Assembly: GCA_964023205.1 (NCBI GenBank)
Contig: OZ026841.1
Span: forward strand, 26,615,561 to 26,679,560
Direction: 5' to 3'
From: Lutraria lutraria
Taxonomy: Eukaryota > Mollusca > Bivalvia > Venerida > Mactridae
Length of the DNA stretch: 64,000 nt
The position numbers were made by a program, and so were the translations under genes. The notes under the pieces are model-generated. The model saw only the letters and a list, made by a program, of their open reading frames with translations. It was not told the DNA's origin and did not search any database. Every line of letters begins with the position of its first letter. Position 1 is the stretch's first letter. Shown in pieces: positions 49,484-60,176 of this stretch.

Positions 49484-49593
49484 ATTGGTTGTCAGAACTT
49501 GAGAGAAAAATGAGAATGAAATCATCTACTTCTCATCTTTGTGATGCTGCAGTGAAAGAGACTTCCCATGTACTGTGTATATGTCTGCTTCAG
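49484..49593 (+). CDS. Candidate internal exon, unknown protein
   Basis: The acceptor tgttttattttgtag and a strong donor (cttcag|gtatgt) flank 110 nt. With one base from the previous exon it encodes WLSELERKMRMKSSTSHLCD, then AAVKETSHVLCICLLQ, and ends in phase 0. The splice sites are good and the frame is open. The family is unknown, and no neighbouring exon can be paired with certainty. Confidence 0.45.
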
Positions 49594-50380
49594 GTATGTA
49601 GAGCCTGGTAGAGTTTCATAGATCAAATATTGTCTCTCCTTATTAGCAATGAACAATGTTTTATTCTTTTCAAGTTTTTTTTCTATTTAGCTGTCAGTTG
49701 ATTATGGTGCCCGTACCATGTTCTTCTCAATGATATGTGTATAACGCTCAACTACAAACGCTTTCTTTGGATAGTCACATGGTATAGGCACTGAGTTAAA
49801 GATAAATTACTGAAATATAGATGACCATTGGAACTTTCTTAGGTTTTATGAGGGTATAAAGCTGTCTCAACTAAGATTTAAAATCGTATATGGGGCTTTC
49901 TGTTTATAGCTAGAAGTACAGCCTATTCCCATGAATCACTGTGGTAGGTCAAAACTCTATTGCCATATCATAGGCTGTAGTCTTTAGATTCTGTTATATG
50001 AAATTTACCCTGAAAAATGATTTTGCTTGATTATGAAAAAGTGGATTTTTTTTGCTCATTTTGTCAACATTATAATAACATGTCTAAGTGTACAAAGCTA
50101 TGCCTGACAAGAAATGCTGCATAAATTTCAACAAGTATACAATTACATTGTTTTCATAACCTTAAAGTGTTTTCTGAAGAGTTTTACTCAAATTTAACAA
50201 ATATGATTGTTATGAGTTATCAAAACAAAATGTTCCGGAACATTTTATTCCTGCACTGTTTAACAATTCAAGCAGCATTTGCTGAATTCAAACATGCCCT
50301 ATTCGACTCCATAAATGTATTTTACCTTGGAAAAGAGGAAAACTTTTGATTAAACATTGAAACTATTTTAATTTTGTTGA
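49594..50380. other. Intron-like stretch
   Basis: AT-rich sequence without recognisable repeats or genes. A 60-codon frame at 50,167-50,349 has no family features. Confidence 0.4.
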
Positions 50381-51179
50381 TTTTTAGCTCACAAGGTGAC
50401 AGGGTGAGCTTTGAGGATCAGTCTCCATCTGGCATCGTCAAACTTTACTTTGTGAACACACTAGGGGCCACATTTTAGCTCAATTTTAGCAAAACTGGGT
50501 CAGAATGTTAATATTGACAAAATCTCGGACGAGTTTGATATTGGGCCATTTTGGGTGAAAAACTAGGTCACCAGGGTCAAACCTTGGGAACACTTTAGAA
50601 ATCACTGTTTTGATTGGATCTTCCAATAATATGTAGGTCAAGTTTGATAATAGGTCATTTCCGGTCAAAAACTAGGTTACTAGGGCAAATTGCTGGAAAA
50701 CCTTGTGAACACTCTAGAAGTCACTGTTTTGATTGGATAATCATGAAAACTTGTCAGAATGTTTGTCTTTATAATATCTTGGATGAGTTCGATATGGTTC
50801 ATCTTTGGTCAAACTTGGTCGCTAGGTAAAATCTTATGAAAAACCTTGTTAACACTGTAGATTTCACAGTTATAATTTGATCTTCACCAAACTTTCTCAA
50901 ATTGTTTGTTTTAATATTATAACCATTTAGTATAAATATGGGTCATATGGGGTCAATAACTAGGTCACAAGGTCAAATCTTAGGAAAACCTTGTCTCTGC
51001 TGTAGTTTTCATGGTTTTGATTGGATCTTGACCAAATTTTGTCAGAATGTTTGTCTTATTTATATGTAGGACAAGTTTTAACATGGGTCATCTGGGGTAA
51101 AAAACTAGGTCACCGTTTCAAACCAAAGTTTTAATGAGTGAACAGTGATTGTCATATGAGTGATATAGGGCCATCTTGT
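50381..51179 (+). mobile_element. HINE/pearl-type element, copy 6, damaged 3' hairpin
   Basis: The 5' end is tttttagctcacaaggtgac then agggtgagct. Monomers match copies 1 and 3, but fewer are present. The 3' end stops at gatatagggccatcttg; the second half of the terminal hairpin (gccctcttgt) is missing and the sequence passes straight into ttaattttcgag. Confidence 0.75.
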
Positions 51180-51749
51180 TAATTTTCGAGTTATCTCCCT
51201 TGTAATTCTCTTTATATTCTGAGTCAAAAGAGAAAGTATCAACTCTTATGTATCTATCAATATTTAGAAAAGAAGTATACATTCGAATTTCTTCTTTTCA
51301 TTGTAATAAAGAACAATCATTTTTTATATCCTGTAAACATTTGAAGCAGCAGCGATCCTTATTTCATTAAATTAAACTGGATTGATATGAAATAGGAGTA
51401 GATTTCCAAAGTAACAACTGTTTTGATAAATCTGCACAGGGATGCTATATTACAGGGATATGCAACGGACTGAAACTTGTTGTAAAACAGTGCCTAGGGA
51501 TAACGCGAGAATTCATGCAAGAGCGCATGCATTTACCATTAATGTTGTTATCTAGCAGATAAAAGATGGGTAAAATATTCTCTTCAATCGGCTTAAATAA
51601 ATGTTATTTTTGAGTAGAGTTTTTTATATATTTATCTTAAAGTGTTAAATATTTTACAGATGTTGTAATTTTGTTTGTAAATATTCGTGGTTCTAAAGAT
51701 TTCCAAGTTTTTGTGACCGTTCGAAAATCAAAATGATGTGATAATTTGA

Positions 51750-52145
51750 CCGAAATGGTCGCATAATAGAAAATGTCAGTTTTTTGCGACAGCTTTAGTA
51801 AGTGATGATATTCTTAATATCACAATATTTTGCCATGGTTGAAGTGTGACATATATACTTCTATATTGGTGGCATAACTAAATTTTCATGTTTTTTTTGT
51901 TATAATACATAATTTCGTGATCGCTTATGACCCATTTTTCACAATTTACAAAATGGAGACCTCTGATCTGACGATTTCACTTTTTGCAACATCATTTGTG
52001 TGTGAAGATATATACTAAATATGAAAATTGTCTTCCATATTTGGAGACTGAAATACGTCGGTATTGATGGCATAACAATATTTTCAAGAATTATGTTGCT
52101 GTAGTACCTTATTTCGCTCTCGATAATGAACCATTTTTACCAATG
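51750..52145. repeat. Two degenerate tandem units inside the 2.8-kb element
   Basis: Two units of roughly 190 bp share ttttttgcgacagc or ttttttgcaacatc, then a gtgtga/gtgaagatata stretch, tattggtggcataac or tattgatggcataac, and cgctt/cgctc...ccatttt. Strongly diverged. Confidence 0.45.
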
Positions 52146-52415
52146 CATAGCAAAACAAAAAATCATCATATAAGCACTAAAAACATAGATTTTAGCGCAA
52201 ACTAGAAACAGTTGTACCAATCATATTTTACGAATATCTTGTGTAATCCGAATATATTACCTGTATTTGGTATGCACATAATTTCACACCTATTATTCGA
52301 AAATCGTCAATTCATAACAATTAATGGCTGATTGAGAATCAGCTGGCATGTGACAAACCATGTGTAACATCAATTCATACACGAAGCGACGTCAACAGTT
52401 TAATTTTTCAGATTA

Positions 52416-52800
52416 GGTCAAGTCAAAGTCAAACAGTTTATTCATGTCTCGTACAACATTATATACATACATAATATGAAAACATTATAGAATACGTGTA
52501 TACATGCCTTTCCATACAGAAATATAAGATACAGATCAATTCTTTAAATATCTACTACATTTACAATTGTTGAGTCAAAGTCTTGAAATAATGACAAGAT
52601 AATAATCCAGTTATTCCAGATCTGTTTATAATGAAGAGAGCAATGAGGAAACATTACTTTAATCTTATTTAATATTTATCTGGTAATGTACATCTTTAAT
52701 GATAGGTTAGTTGTAAGGTCGATCAAATTATGATTTTATGCTAATCGCCACAAATATTTCAAACCATATTGATTATAACTGTAATTAATCATTGTTGAAA
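52416..52800 (-). mobile_element. LINE 3' tail fragment (GTCAA pentamers)
   Basis: The plus strand reads gtcaagtcaaagtcaaacag then tttattcatgtctcgtac. Inverted, this is AATAAA followed by a GACTTGAC-type tail, the same layout as the LINE at 8,925 (AATAAA then pentamers). The 5' limit is unclear and no coding remains. Confidence 0.4.
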
Positions 52801-52831
52801 AACTGATATTATTTTAGCAACTACAAAAACA

Positions 52832-52925
52832 AGTACAAATTTTCCCCACAACGTCGGTTTGTACGTACTGGAACCCCACAATGACAACTTGTACTTACCC
52901 TAACCCCATAATGACACCTGGGTGC
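52832..52925 (-). repeat. Dispersed GTCATTGTGGGGTT subrepeat
   Basis: Inverted copy of 33,497-33,590. Shared words are ttgtacgtactggaac, cccacaatgacaacttgtac and cttaccctaacccc. Each copy has short internal units around (c)attgtgggg. Confidence 0.65.
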
Positions 52926-53439
52926 GTACGGACTCACAGACGCACGGACGGACAGAGGAAACATGATACGCTCCTCCGCCATTTCGAATAGCCGGGCATA
53001 AAAAATCCAAAACCAAGCGTCAGCGGGGGTTACATTCTTCCTTGTGTGCATAAAATTCATTAATAACTGGCTACGCCCCTGAACATAAAACTTCCATTAT
53101 TTACGAATATCTAGTACATCGCACTCAACAGTCTTAAAATAAAAGGCTGTCTCGTAATGATAAAGGCAGAAGCCGCGTTTTCTTATCTTTAAGAAAGCCC
53201 ATGAGCTATCGTAAAGTTAAGAAAACATCGTTCCCAAACATAAGAATTCGTAGCTAGGAAAAAATTGATGAAACATATTTTAATGCTAAGAAGGGAGATA
53301 AGACACTTCTTACTGAAGAAATGGCGTAAGATGTTTGATGAAACAGGGCCTAAGTCTTCGGCTGATAAAATTGATACGCTATGTTAGAGACATACATTAT
53401 GAAAAACAAAGATCAATAACAAGATAAAGTTGTTCAATA

Positions 53440-54060
53440 ATACAAATACGAATCAAAATTACAAACCTTTCACGATAAAATGTATAAACATTTCTTTTGT
53501 ACAAAACATTCATGATATATAGCATTTCTTTAAATAAAAGTTTAGCCATGAAACTTTCTTCTTCAGCTGATAAATAGAAAAAAGTCCCACAATTCAAAAT
53601 TTAATTTGGTCTTGAGCTAGTTGATGAATCGAACTAAACTTTCATGATATAAATAATTGTTATACAAATTTAAGTCAAATTTTAGCATTCTATCGTACAT
53701 TTGTTTTCATGATATAACTTTTCTTTCACAAGTTTAGCTGTGTAAATTTCGCCTTTGAACAGCTGATAATTCGAAAGAAAGTTTCACGACATAAAATTTA
53801 ATTGTATAAAACTTTCATAATGTAATATACTACATGTTTTTCAATCTTTCATACGTATTTTCATGATATAAACGTTTCTTACAAAAATTCAGTTTAAATA
53901 AAAAAAATAGCAGTGAACATTTCATCTTGAGCCAGGTGCAGCATCTCTGCTTGAGCTCATAAATCGAACAAAACTTTCATAATGTAAACATTTCTTTCCT
54001 ACAAAACTTACATAATATTAGCATTTCTTTCTCAAATTTAATTTAGAAAAGAATTAAGTT
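53440..54060. repeat. Degenerate short tandem units (CTTTCATGATATAAA)
   Basis: The words ttcatgatataa, catttcttt and acaaaacttt recur every 60-100 bp through this stretch. The units are too diverged to fix a period. Confidence 0.4.
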
Positions 54061-54395
54061 GTGAAAATTAATAACAAACAAATAATAAAAACTACGGGGA
54101 ACTTGAGAGTCGATCATGGACCACTAATGTTACTTTTTGTCAATTATCGATTCTTTGTGTCAATTTCATGCTAATTTCGGTAGTTGATCAGTGGATGATA
54201 AGCAGTTGCACATCCCTGTAATATAGCATCCCTGATCTGCATTAGCTGCATGGGTCGTATGTGCAAAACAAGATAATCGAGCCATGCAGCTTAGCACTTG
54301 GCTGATTCTTGATAAAACCAAGGTTAACAGTAACTCCAACAAATACATTTACATTGTATATTGATTATTTGGGCGAATTATTTATATCAATGACA

Positions 54396-54773
54396 TTTTT
54401 ATGCCCCCGTATAGATAGATCGGGGCATATTGTTTCTGGTCTCTCTGTTTGTACCAAACTTTAACCTTGTCTATAAAATCAAAACGCTTGCACCTACATT
54501 CATCAAACTTCATGTGTAGGTTCCTCATTTTCAGGTCAAAGGTCAAGGGGTCATTGTGTTTAACAAAATTCCAACATTTCTTTTAGGATACTACTCTTAC
54601 ATTTTTCATGGGATTTTGATGAAACTTTCACAGACTTAATGTTGTTACCAAGAACCCCCGCACATGTATTCCGGGTTTTGTGATTCGATCATTTTTGACT
54701 GAATTATGGCCCTTTGTTTATTTTGTGCAAAGGGCACCCGGAGGGGGCATTGTGTTTTTGAAACACATCTTGT
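54396..54773 (+). mobile_element. Second rolling-circle-like family, copy B (short)
   Basis: Same termini as copy A: tttttatgcccccgtatag ... gatcggggcata at the 5' end, and gcacccggagggggcattgt then gtttttgaaacacatcttgt at the 3' end. The core is only about 300 bp and keeps one unit. Confidence 0.75.
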
Positions 54774-55149
54774 TTTCTTTTAAAAGTGGATTCTTTCTTT
54801 TTTGGCTTAGTATAGATAAATTTTGGTACTTGGGTGTGATTCTTATCACATACAAACTATTATTTTGCCAATTTAAGTCTGTCAGATATAGCTTTATACA
54901 CTTAAAAACAAAACTTGATAGACCATTCAAATTTCAATACCTGACTTCAATTAATATCATATGGTGTTTTCATTTATAATGTTTGAATTCATAATGGTTG
55001 ACTATGTACATAAAGCTCTCGCTATAAGAAATTCAATTTTGAATATTAATAGGTAATGGTTAACAATTGTGAGTTTCTGTCATGTTCATCCTTATTGTAT
55101 TGTATATTACATAATTTTTATACCATGACTTTATGTATTTCACTCATAT

Positions 55150-55283
55150 ATCTGTGTAAATAGTGATGTGATTTATACATTTGTACATGTATTTTTTTCT
55201 GATATGGATTATGCACTTTGTACATACCTGAATAAATTATCTATTCTGTTCTGTTCTGTTTTGCTCTGCTCTGCTCTGCTAAT
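55150..55283 (+). mobile_element. LINE 3' end fragment related to the satellite LINE
   Basis: Wording such as atacatttgtacatgta, ttttttctgatatggatta, gaataaattat and then ttctg/tctgc pentamers (55,244-55,280) matches, in reverse complement, the last ~110 bp of the element at 8,925. It is an older, strongly 5'-truncated copy of the same or a sister family, in the opposite orientation. Its 5' limit could lie as far left as 54,774. Confidence 0.7.
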
Positions 55284-55326
55284 GTGTAACTCAAAGATTA
55301 CAATTTGACTTCTGATGAATTTGCAG

Positions 55327-55431
55327 CTTTATAATACGATTGTGGAACAAACACTGACGATGGCTTTGAAGGTCATGTTCAGCTGTACCTTCACCAGTAT
55401 CCATGGAAACAAAACAACAATTCTTCATTGA
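55327..55431 (+). CDS. Possible terminal exon, unknown protein
   Basis: The acceptor tgaatttgcag precedes 34 open codons and a TGA (LYNTIVEQTLTMALKVMFSC..., ending TTILH). It starts in phase 0. No family is recognisable. It sits immediately after a LINE tail, so it could be chance. Confidence 0.25.
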   Translation, partial: LYNTIVEQTLTMALKVMFSCTFTSIHGNKTTILH

Positions 55432-57078
55432 AGAAGATTACCATTCTAATGAAGATAAAACAATAAGATGATGATGTGTACTAAATATCGGATATTACAG
55501 GTAGTTTTATTGTACGTAGTTTTAAAGTTTTCCTTAATGTATATAGAGTAACCTCCATGAAACAACAGCCACCTCCTTATTACAGCCAGTATACTAGCAA
55601 TCTAGATTGATGTTTTACTCTATTTTCACTCTCCTCAACAACAACCACCTCCTTACAATAGCCATCCTTGTCATTCCCATTGGTGGCTATTATAGGGAGG
55701 TTGCGCTGTAAATTCTTATTGCTATTGTATGTAGACATATTTCTGCATACACTTAGTGAGTTAATTTTCGTGAGAAAATGTTTTACTTTCATCAAGGACA
55801 TATATACATACATGTATTCGCAACTGCTAAAAATAGCTAAAACAATATCGATAGGCAATCCCACAATCCATTGCGATACTGGACAGCTGTAACCAAAAAA
55901 TAAATGTAAGTGTAGAAAGTGCAACTTTTTTCAGGTCATTTTTTAAACTGTTTGTTGTATACAGAAAATAAATGTGTTTTATTCAGAAATAGTGCATTTC
56001 AAACTGTAAATACTGAAGTTGCGAATCTATGTATGTATATAAGTCCTTGCTTTCATATTTTTTGTCCACATAGGTGGGTTAAGAGATAGGGTTCCATTTA
56101 AGGTGCAACGCAGGTTTTCAATATGGGTTTAAATAAGTTTCATTGGTGCGGAAAAAAAGTCGGTGACCATATGTTCTTATTTTTTTTCAAGTTTTTCAAA
56201 TTGTTTAAAGAATCTATACTGCATTTTTAAAAAAAGGTCATTGGGCTGTTTTTTCAGTATTGTTGGGAATGAGAGATGTCTCATTTTTTGGCATTGTAAA
56301 TTGCCACCCCTACAGAGTCTTTTAAGATTTTTTGTGAGCAAAATATAACATTATTGTATTTTTCGGATTTGGAAATTATTCAGCATTGTAGTTATATAAA
56401 TTGCATAACTTAATATACGAAATTAATGGAGCAATGAATGTGAAAATCAACAAAAAACATACTGCTCTGCTAGATGGCACTTTTTTAGTGATTTCCATGG
56501 GAATAATCATTTGAATATATCATTTCTGCTTTTCATAGTACTTTAGTCTGCATCAAAATTCATGCGCACCTAGCTAGTAACGGCTATAGAAAGCTGTCTA
56601 TCATTCTGTTTCCAATAATACTGTGGTACAATTAAGATATTGAAACCAGTCTTTGATACAACAAAGATTTTGGAACCAGTCTTTGATACAACCCAGGGGA
56701 ATTTGACATTTCTAAAAAAATTATGTTCAATTCCCCACCCTAGAGACAACCGTATTCGTCTAATCCCCACCCTAGAGCTTACTTGGTCTATCAAATGTGA
56801 CGTGGATGTAAAACCTGGCCAAAATCCATTGCCCGGGACCCGGAGTCATTAATTTTATCAAATTCCCGCCTGTCGGAAATGGCCAAAATATTGACAGATG
56901 CATGATTAGGAAACAGTGCCGATGCAACCAATGAGTGGATAAAGTAAATTGTTGACTTGTTTTCATTTTCCAGATTTATCATCTTAGCTCCAGTGGGGAT
57001 TTCAGATATGTAAAATTTGTTTTGTAAGATTTTCTGCTTGTTCACTCTTTATTGAATGTCTCTTTATCTATTTTCTAG
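55432..57078. other. Unclassified sequence with a short dispersed repeat
   Basis: 55,553-55,710 has cctccatgaaacaacagcca, cctccttattacag and the inverse-like ggctattatagggaggttgc. This is the same style of repeat as at 21,066 and 59,786. The rest is AT-rich. The frames at 56,570-57,045 overlap one another on both strands and are not supported. Confidence 0.4.
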
Positions 57079-57133
57079 ATAAACCGAGAAAAATGTTCTG
57101 CAGTCACCAAGAAAATCTTATGACCATTTGCTG
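57079..57133 (+). CDS. Possible short exon
   Basis: The acceptor tctattttctag and a strong donor (ttgctg|gtaagt) bound 55 nt. With one upstream base it reads KPRKMFCSHQENLMTIC in an open frame. In phase 0 it reads INREKCSAVTKKIL and stops. Splice signals are the only support. Confidence 0.3.
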
Positions 57134-57768
57134 GTAAGTAAATCATATGTCTTATATTTGATCTGAATTTTGATGAGATTATGATGACTAAAAACTTGGG
57201 TGATTTAAAACAGTGATTAATTAGTTCATGACTGACATCACTATCTGACAGTATTGAACCAAGGAAAACTATTAAAAGATATTCTTAAAAAAACAATATT
57301 GTGAAGCCTGGAACTTTAAGTTCTGCGTTATTTATAAAAAAAAAATTAAGCTTGAAGCCACTGATTGACTGGACCTTTCACTGAGTTATGGCCCTTTGCT
57401 TTATACAATAGATAAATTTTGTCTAAACCATTTCTAAGCAACTACATGCAGAATTCAGTGGAACTTCTTAGAAGTGATAAGCAGTTTGCCAAGTTATGCA
57501 TGTCCACATTAGGTTTTGTCCAAGTAAATTTTAATGAGTTATAGCCTTTTGTTATTTTTTTAAATAATGAATATTTAGAAATTGTTCAGGATATTTCTCA
57601 GCAACAATTTGCAGGTATTAAAAAGATGAAAATGCGTTATATTTTCTCTTTGTAAAATGTAACAATAACTGTCAAGATGGCATCTGGGGTATTCATCACC
57701 TTTAGTGGAAGTTCTAGTAAAAAATAGATAAACACTCAATAATATCTGTATGTAAGAAGTCTATGATG
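57134..57768. other. Intron-like stretch with repeat-core words
   Basis: 57,370-57,560 contains gagttatggccctttgct, ttctaagcaactacatgcag and aatgagttatagccttttg, resembling internal units of the rolling-circle-like elements. No terminal hairpins were found. Confidence 0.4.
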
Positions 57769-57770
57769 TA

Positions 57771-58629
57771 CTGTTCAGTTAGGATAATTGTAGAGTGACG
57801 CAGTGGTTGAGTCCACTTTCACGGTGTAAAACCGTTCTCAAATTATCAGTAAGCATGTAGACTGACTATATGACTTACAAATTTCGTGCAGCACATTAAC
57901 TGTTGGCGTAACGCAGTTGGTAACGATGTTGTCTGTTAATACACCTATAGTTGTGAAATTATTGGTGTGATACCGCGATTTAGTATTTTTTTCGCAAATT
58001 ATTTTCTATTTCTATGTATATGTTTTTTAAAATTTCGTCAACTTTGTCATTTTCTTTTTTCGTTTTTGTAAGAATTATACTAGATCTAGTGCTTATATTG
58101 TTACCATTTTTATCGTTTGATATATCTTTAACATGTAATAAGCATGATAAAGAATAGTCTCAGACATTTCGTCGTAATTCTGGTAATTACGATTGGTTCG
58201 CTATTAAAAGTTATTTTTTCAGCCATATTTAGCTACATTTGTGAGTTGGCCTTCAGATAAGTACTTTTGCGCTACACACTTCGCATTTAACAGAAAAAAT
58301 AATGCATTATTTTTGTTCACAGTTTACTACTAAAATATTATAACAAACCTACCTATATACTACAATTCATTTGCGGCTGAGCTAAAGTTGTAAAAAGAAA
58401 ACGAAAAAAAGAGATAACCGGTGAGGTTCGAACTCGCGATAAAATTTTAGCTCCTGGGCATTTCTAAAGGCTTTACCAACTGCGCCAACCGGACATCTAC
58501 AATTGTATTGCTAAACTGTAATACTATATTTGTTTCTTATAAACCCACTTTACCTGTTCAGATAATGGATGTAAACTTTTGTGTACACATAAAATAAAAC
58601 GTCACTATCACATTATCCTAACTGAACAG
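57771..58629. mobile_element. TA-flanked TIR element carrying tRNA-like modules
   Basis: The left terminus CTGTTCAGTTAGGATAAT is repeated inverted at the right (attatcctaactgaacag). Similarity extends through (t)agtgacg to about 30 bp. TA lies on both sides (57,769-57,770 and 58,630-58,631). The 859-bp element has no transposase. It contains A-box-like words at about 57,798 and 57,913, and a fuller tRNA-like sequence on the minus strand at about 58,423-58,495. Confidence 0.8.
58423..58495 (-). tRNA. tRNA-like sequence inside the TA-flanked TIR element
   Basis: On the minus strand TGGCGCAGTTGGTAAAGC (A box) and GAGTTCGAACCTC (B box) are separated by a TTTAG/CTAAA stem. GTCCGGT and ACCGGTT form a partial acceptor stem. 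A canonical anticodon arm cannot be drawn. Most likely a tRNA-derived insert that travels with the element. Confidence 0.45.
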
Positions 58630-58633
58630 TAGC

Positions 58634-58925
58634 TTTTTATACCTCCAGCATCTATAATGCAGGAGACACATAGTGATTGTCCTGTCTGTCCTCCCATCCT
58701 TTCATCCATCCATATGAGAACACCTGAATACTTAAGTCAGTTACTTACATAGTTTATATAATATACACTTGTCCAGTTACTTGCTTAGTTATGTATGATG
58801 CAGGAGGCATAATTATGGTGATTGCCCTGTCTGTCCGTACAACGTTAAGTAGATTTAACCACTTCATCTAGCACCAACACTGCTTAATAACTAGAACACT
58901 TGAATACTTATACAGTTGTTGCCTA
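58634..58925 (+). mobile_element. Fragment of a third HINE-like family (TTTATACCTCC type)
   Basis: tttttatacctccagcatct followed by ataatgcaggagacacatag forms a 5' hairpin. gatgcaggaggcataattat and ttgccctgtctgtccgtac then repeat the theme at 58,798. No 3' hairpin was found. Confidence 0.4.
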
Positions 58926-59231
58926 TGACATTATCAATCTACCCATATCAACCAACCTCACTTTGACCTTGACATAGTTTGGACTCAGAATTGTTCAAAT
59001 GGACTTTTCTTGACAAGCATGCCACAGGGGTATATGTAATGAATGAACACGCCAGAGTCTCAGTATCTTTTTGTGTCTGTAGTGTTCTTATATTTCTTAA
59101 ATCATAATGTTCTAAAAGTTGTTGATTTCTCATATAATGTCAATAAAACAAAGAAACACTTAAGGTCTATTGTACTGTAGATACCTGTATGAAGTTCTTT
59201 CTGTTTTATTTTTTATCTGATGTTTTTGTAG

Positions 59232-59333
59232 GTGATACAGGATACAATCTTGGATGTAGGTATGGTTAACTGTGAAATTGTTCAACACAACAATGGAAAT
59301 CAAACAACTTGGTTAGAGAAATATCTTCAATAA
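59232..59333 (+). CDS. Possible terminal exon, unknown protein
   Basis: The acceptor gatgtttttgtag precedes 33 open codons and a TAA (VIQDTILDVGMVNCEIVQHN..., ending WLEKYLQ). It starts in phase 0, so it could follow the exon at 49,484-49,593, which ends in phase 0. I do not recognise the sequence. Confidence 0.35.
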   Translation: MIQDTILDVGMVNCEIVQHNNGNQTTWLEKYLQ

Positions 59334-59406
59334 GACAAATTTTGTAATCGCCTTCTTTTCACAACTATTTATTGTACATTTTTGTGCCCGACCACTTTTT
59401 TTTGAT

Positions 59407-59423
59407 GGGGGGGGGGGGGGGGG
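59407..59423. repeat. Poly(G) tract, 17 bases
   Basis: It is followed by tatatatcgag. In reverse complement this reads TATATACCCC..., like the start of the poly(C)-type element at 26,378. It therefore probably marks the end of a related element on the minus strand. Confidence 0.5.
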
Positions 59424-59924
59424 TATATATCGAGGGTTCAAAGCAACAGTGTCGTAACTCATATTGAAATAAGAACAAGTTATGACAGTATTGCGCTTAG
59501 CCCTCGATATAGTTTGGTATACATTTGTAATACTAGCTATGTTTGTTTTTGACTCCACATGATTGATTGTGCTTGATCCTTGATGCTGATCTCCATGTTA
59601 AAATATGTCTGCTGGGTATCATAATTGAATATGATATAGAGATATTATTACTTTCCTAAGGAAGAGCATTATTATATGCAAGAATGACATTGACACAAAA
59701 ACATGTGCAATTGTCATAGGCATAATCAATTTGCAAAAAATGAAAATTCTTAATTTCTGCATGTGCATTGTTTATATTGTTCAACCTCTCCAAGACAGCC
59801 CTTTCTTGAGCAACAAAACATCTTCGAAAACAGCATAATTTAACTATTAATTCAACCTCTCTAGAGCAACCATCCTCAAGATAATTTGCTGCTCCAAAAG
59901 GGTGTTGCTTTATAGTGAAATTTT

Positions 59925-60165
59925 ATCAAACTGTCAAAACTTTATAATTACACTGTTGCTAAATTTATGCATTCCCTTCTTTTAACTTCTTACCACAGTC
60001 AGTAGTTTTTATTTCATCATTAGGGAATTTCCCATTCCTCATGTTTATATTCTAGTAATTTTATATGTTAAATACATGATTGTACATTTCACATCTTATC
60101 ATATAAATTACGAAAGTTATCGAAGCTCACCGAAGCTAAAAATAAATGCAGCTTTGACAGTTTAA
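59925..60165. mobile_element. MITE of the AAACTGTCAAAGCT family, copy 1
   Basis: The left end is tcaaactgtcaaaac (decayed) and the right end is agctttgacagtttaa. Interior words (ataattacac, ttaaatacat, ttgtac, aaaataaatgcagc) are shared with the copy at 63,418-63,662. About 241 bp. Confidence 0.7.
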
Positions 60166-60176
60166 TAAAATGACAT

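Larger units (their letters stand above)
51437..54234. mobile_element. 2.8-kb TIR element with ATCTGCA duplication
   Basis: The left end is CAGGGATGCTATATTACAGG then GATATGCAAC. The right end is its inverse (gttgcacatccctgtaatat then agcatccctg), differing at one position. atctgca flanks both ends (51,430-51,436 and 54,235-54,241). CAGGG termini and a 7-8 bp duplication suggest hAT. No transposase frame remains. The interior holds a LINE tail, a shared subrepeat and a degenerate tandem array, so this looks like a nonautonomous composite. Confidence 0.8.

Noticed and set aside
54680..54979. 99-codon open frame spanning a repeat end and a LINE-tail region
   Set aside because: It starts inside the TATGCCCCC-type element and runs across its 3' boundary, so it is composite repeat sequence rather than a gene.
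22191..58495. Functional tRNA genes at the tRNA-like sequences (22,191; 36,908; 58,423; about 23,500; about 27,801)
   Set aside because: Each has at least one defective arm or lacks a box. They fit tRNA-derived repeats or pseudogenes better.
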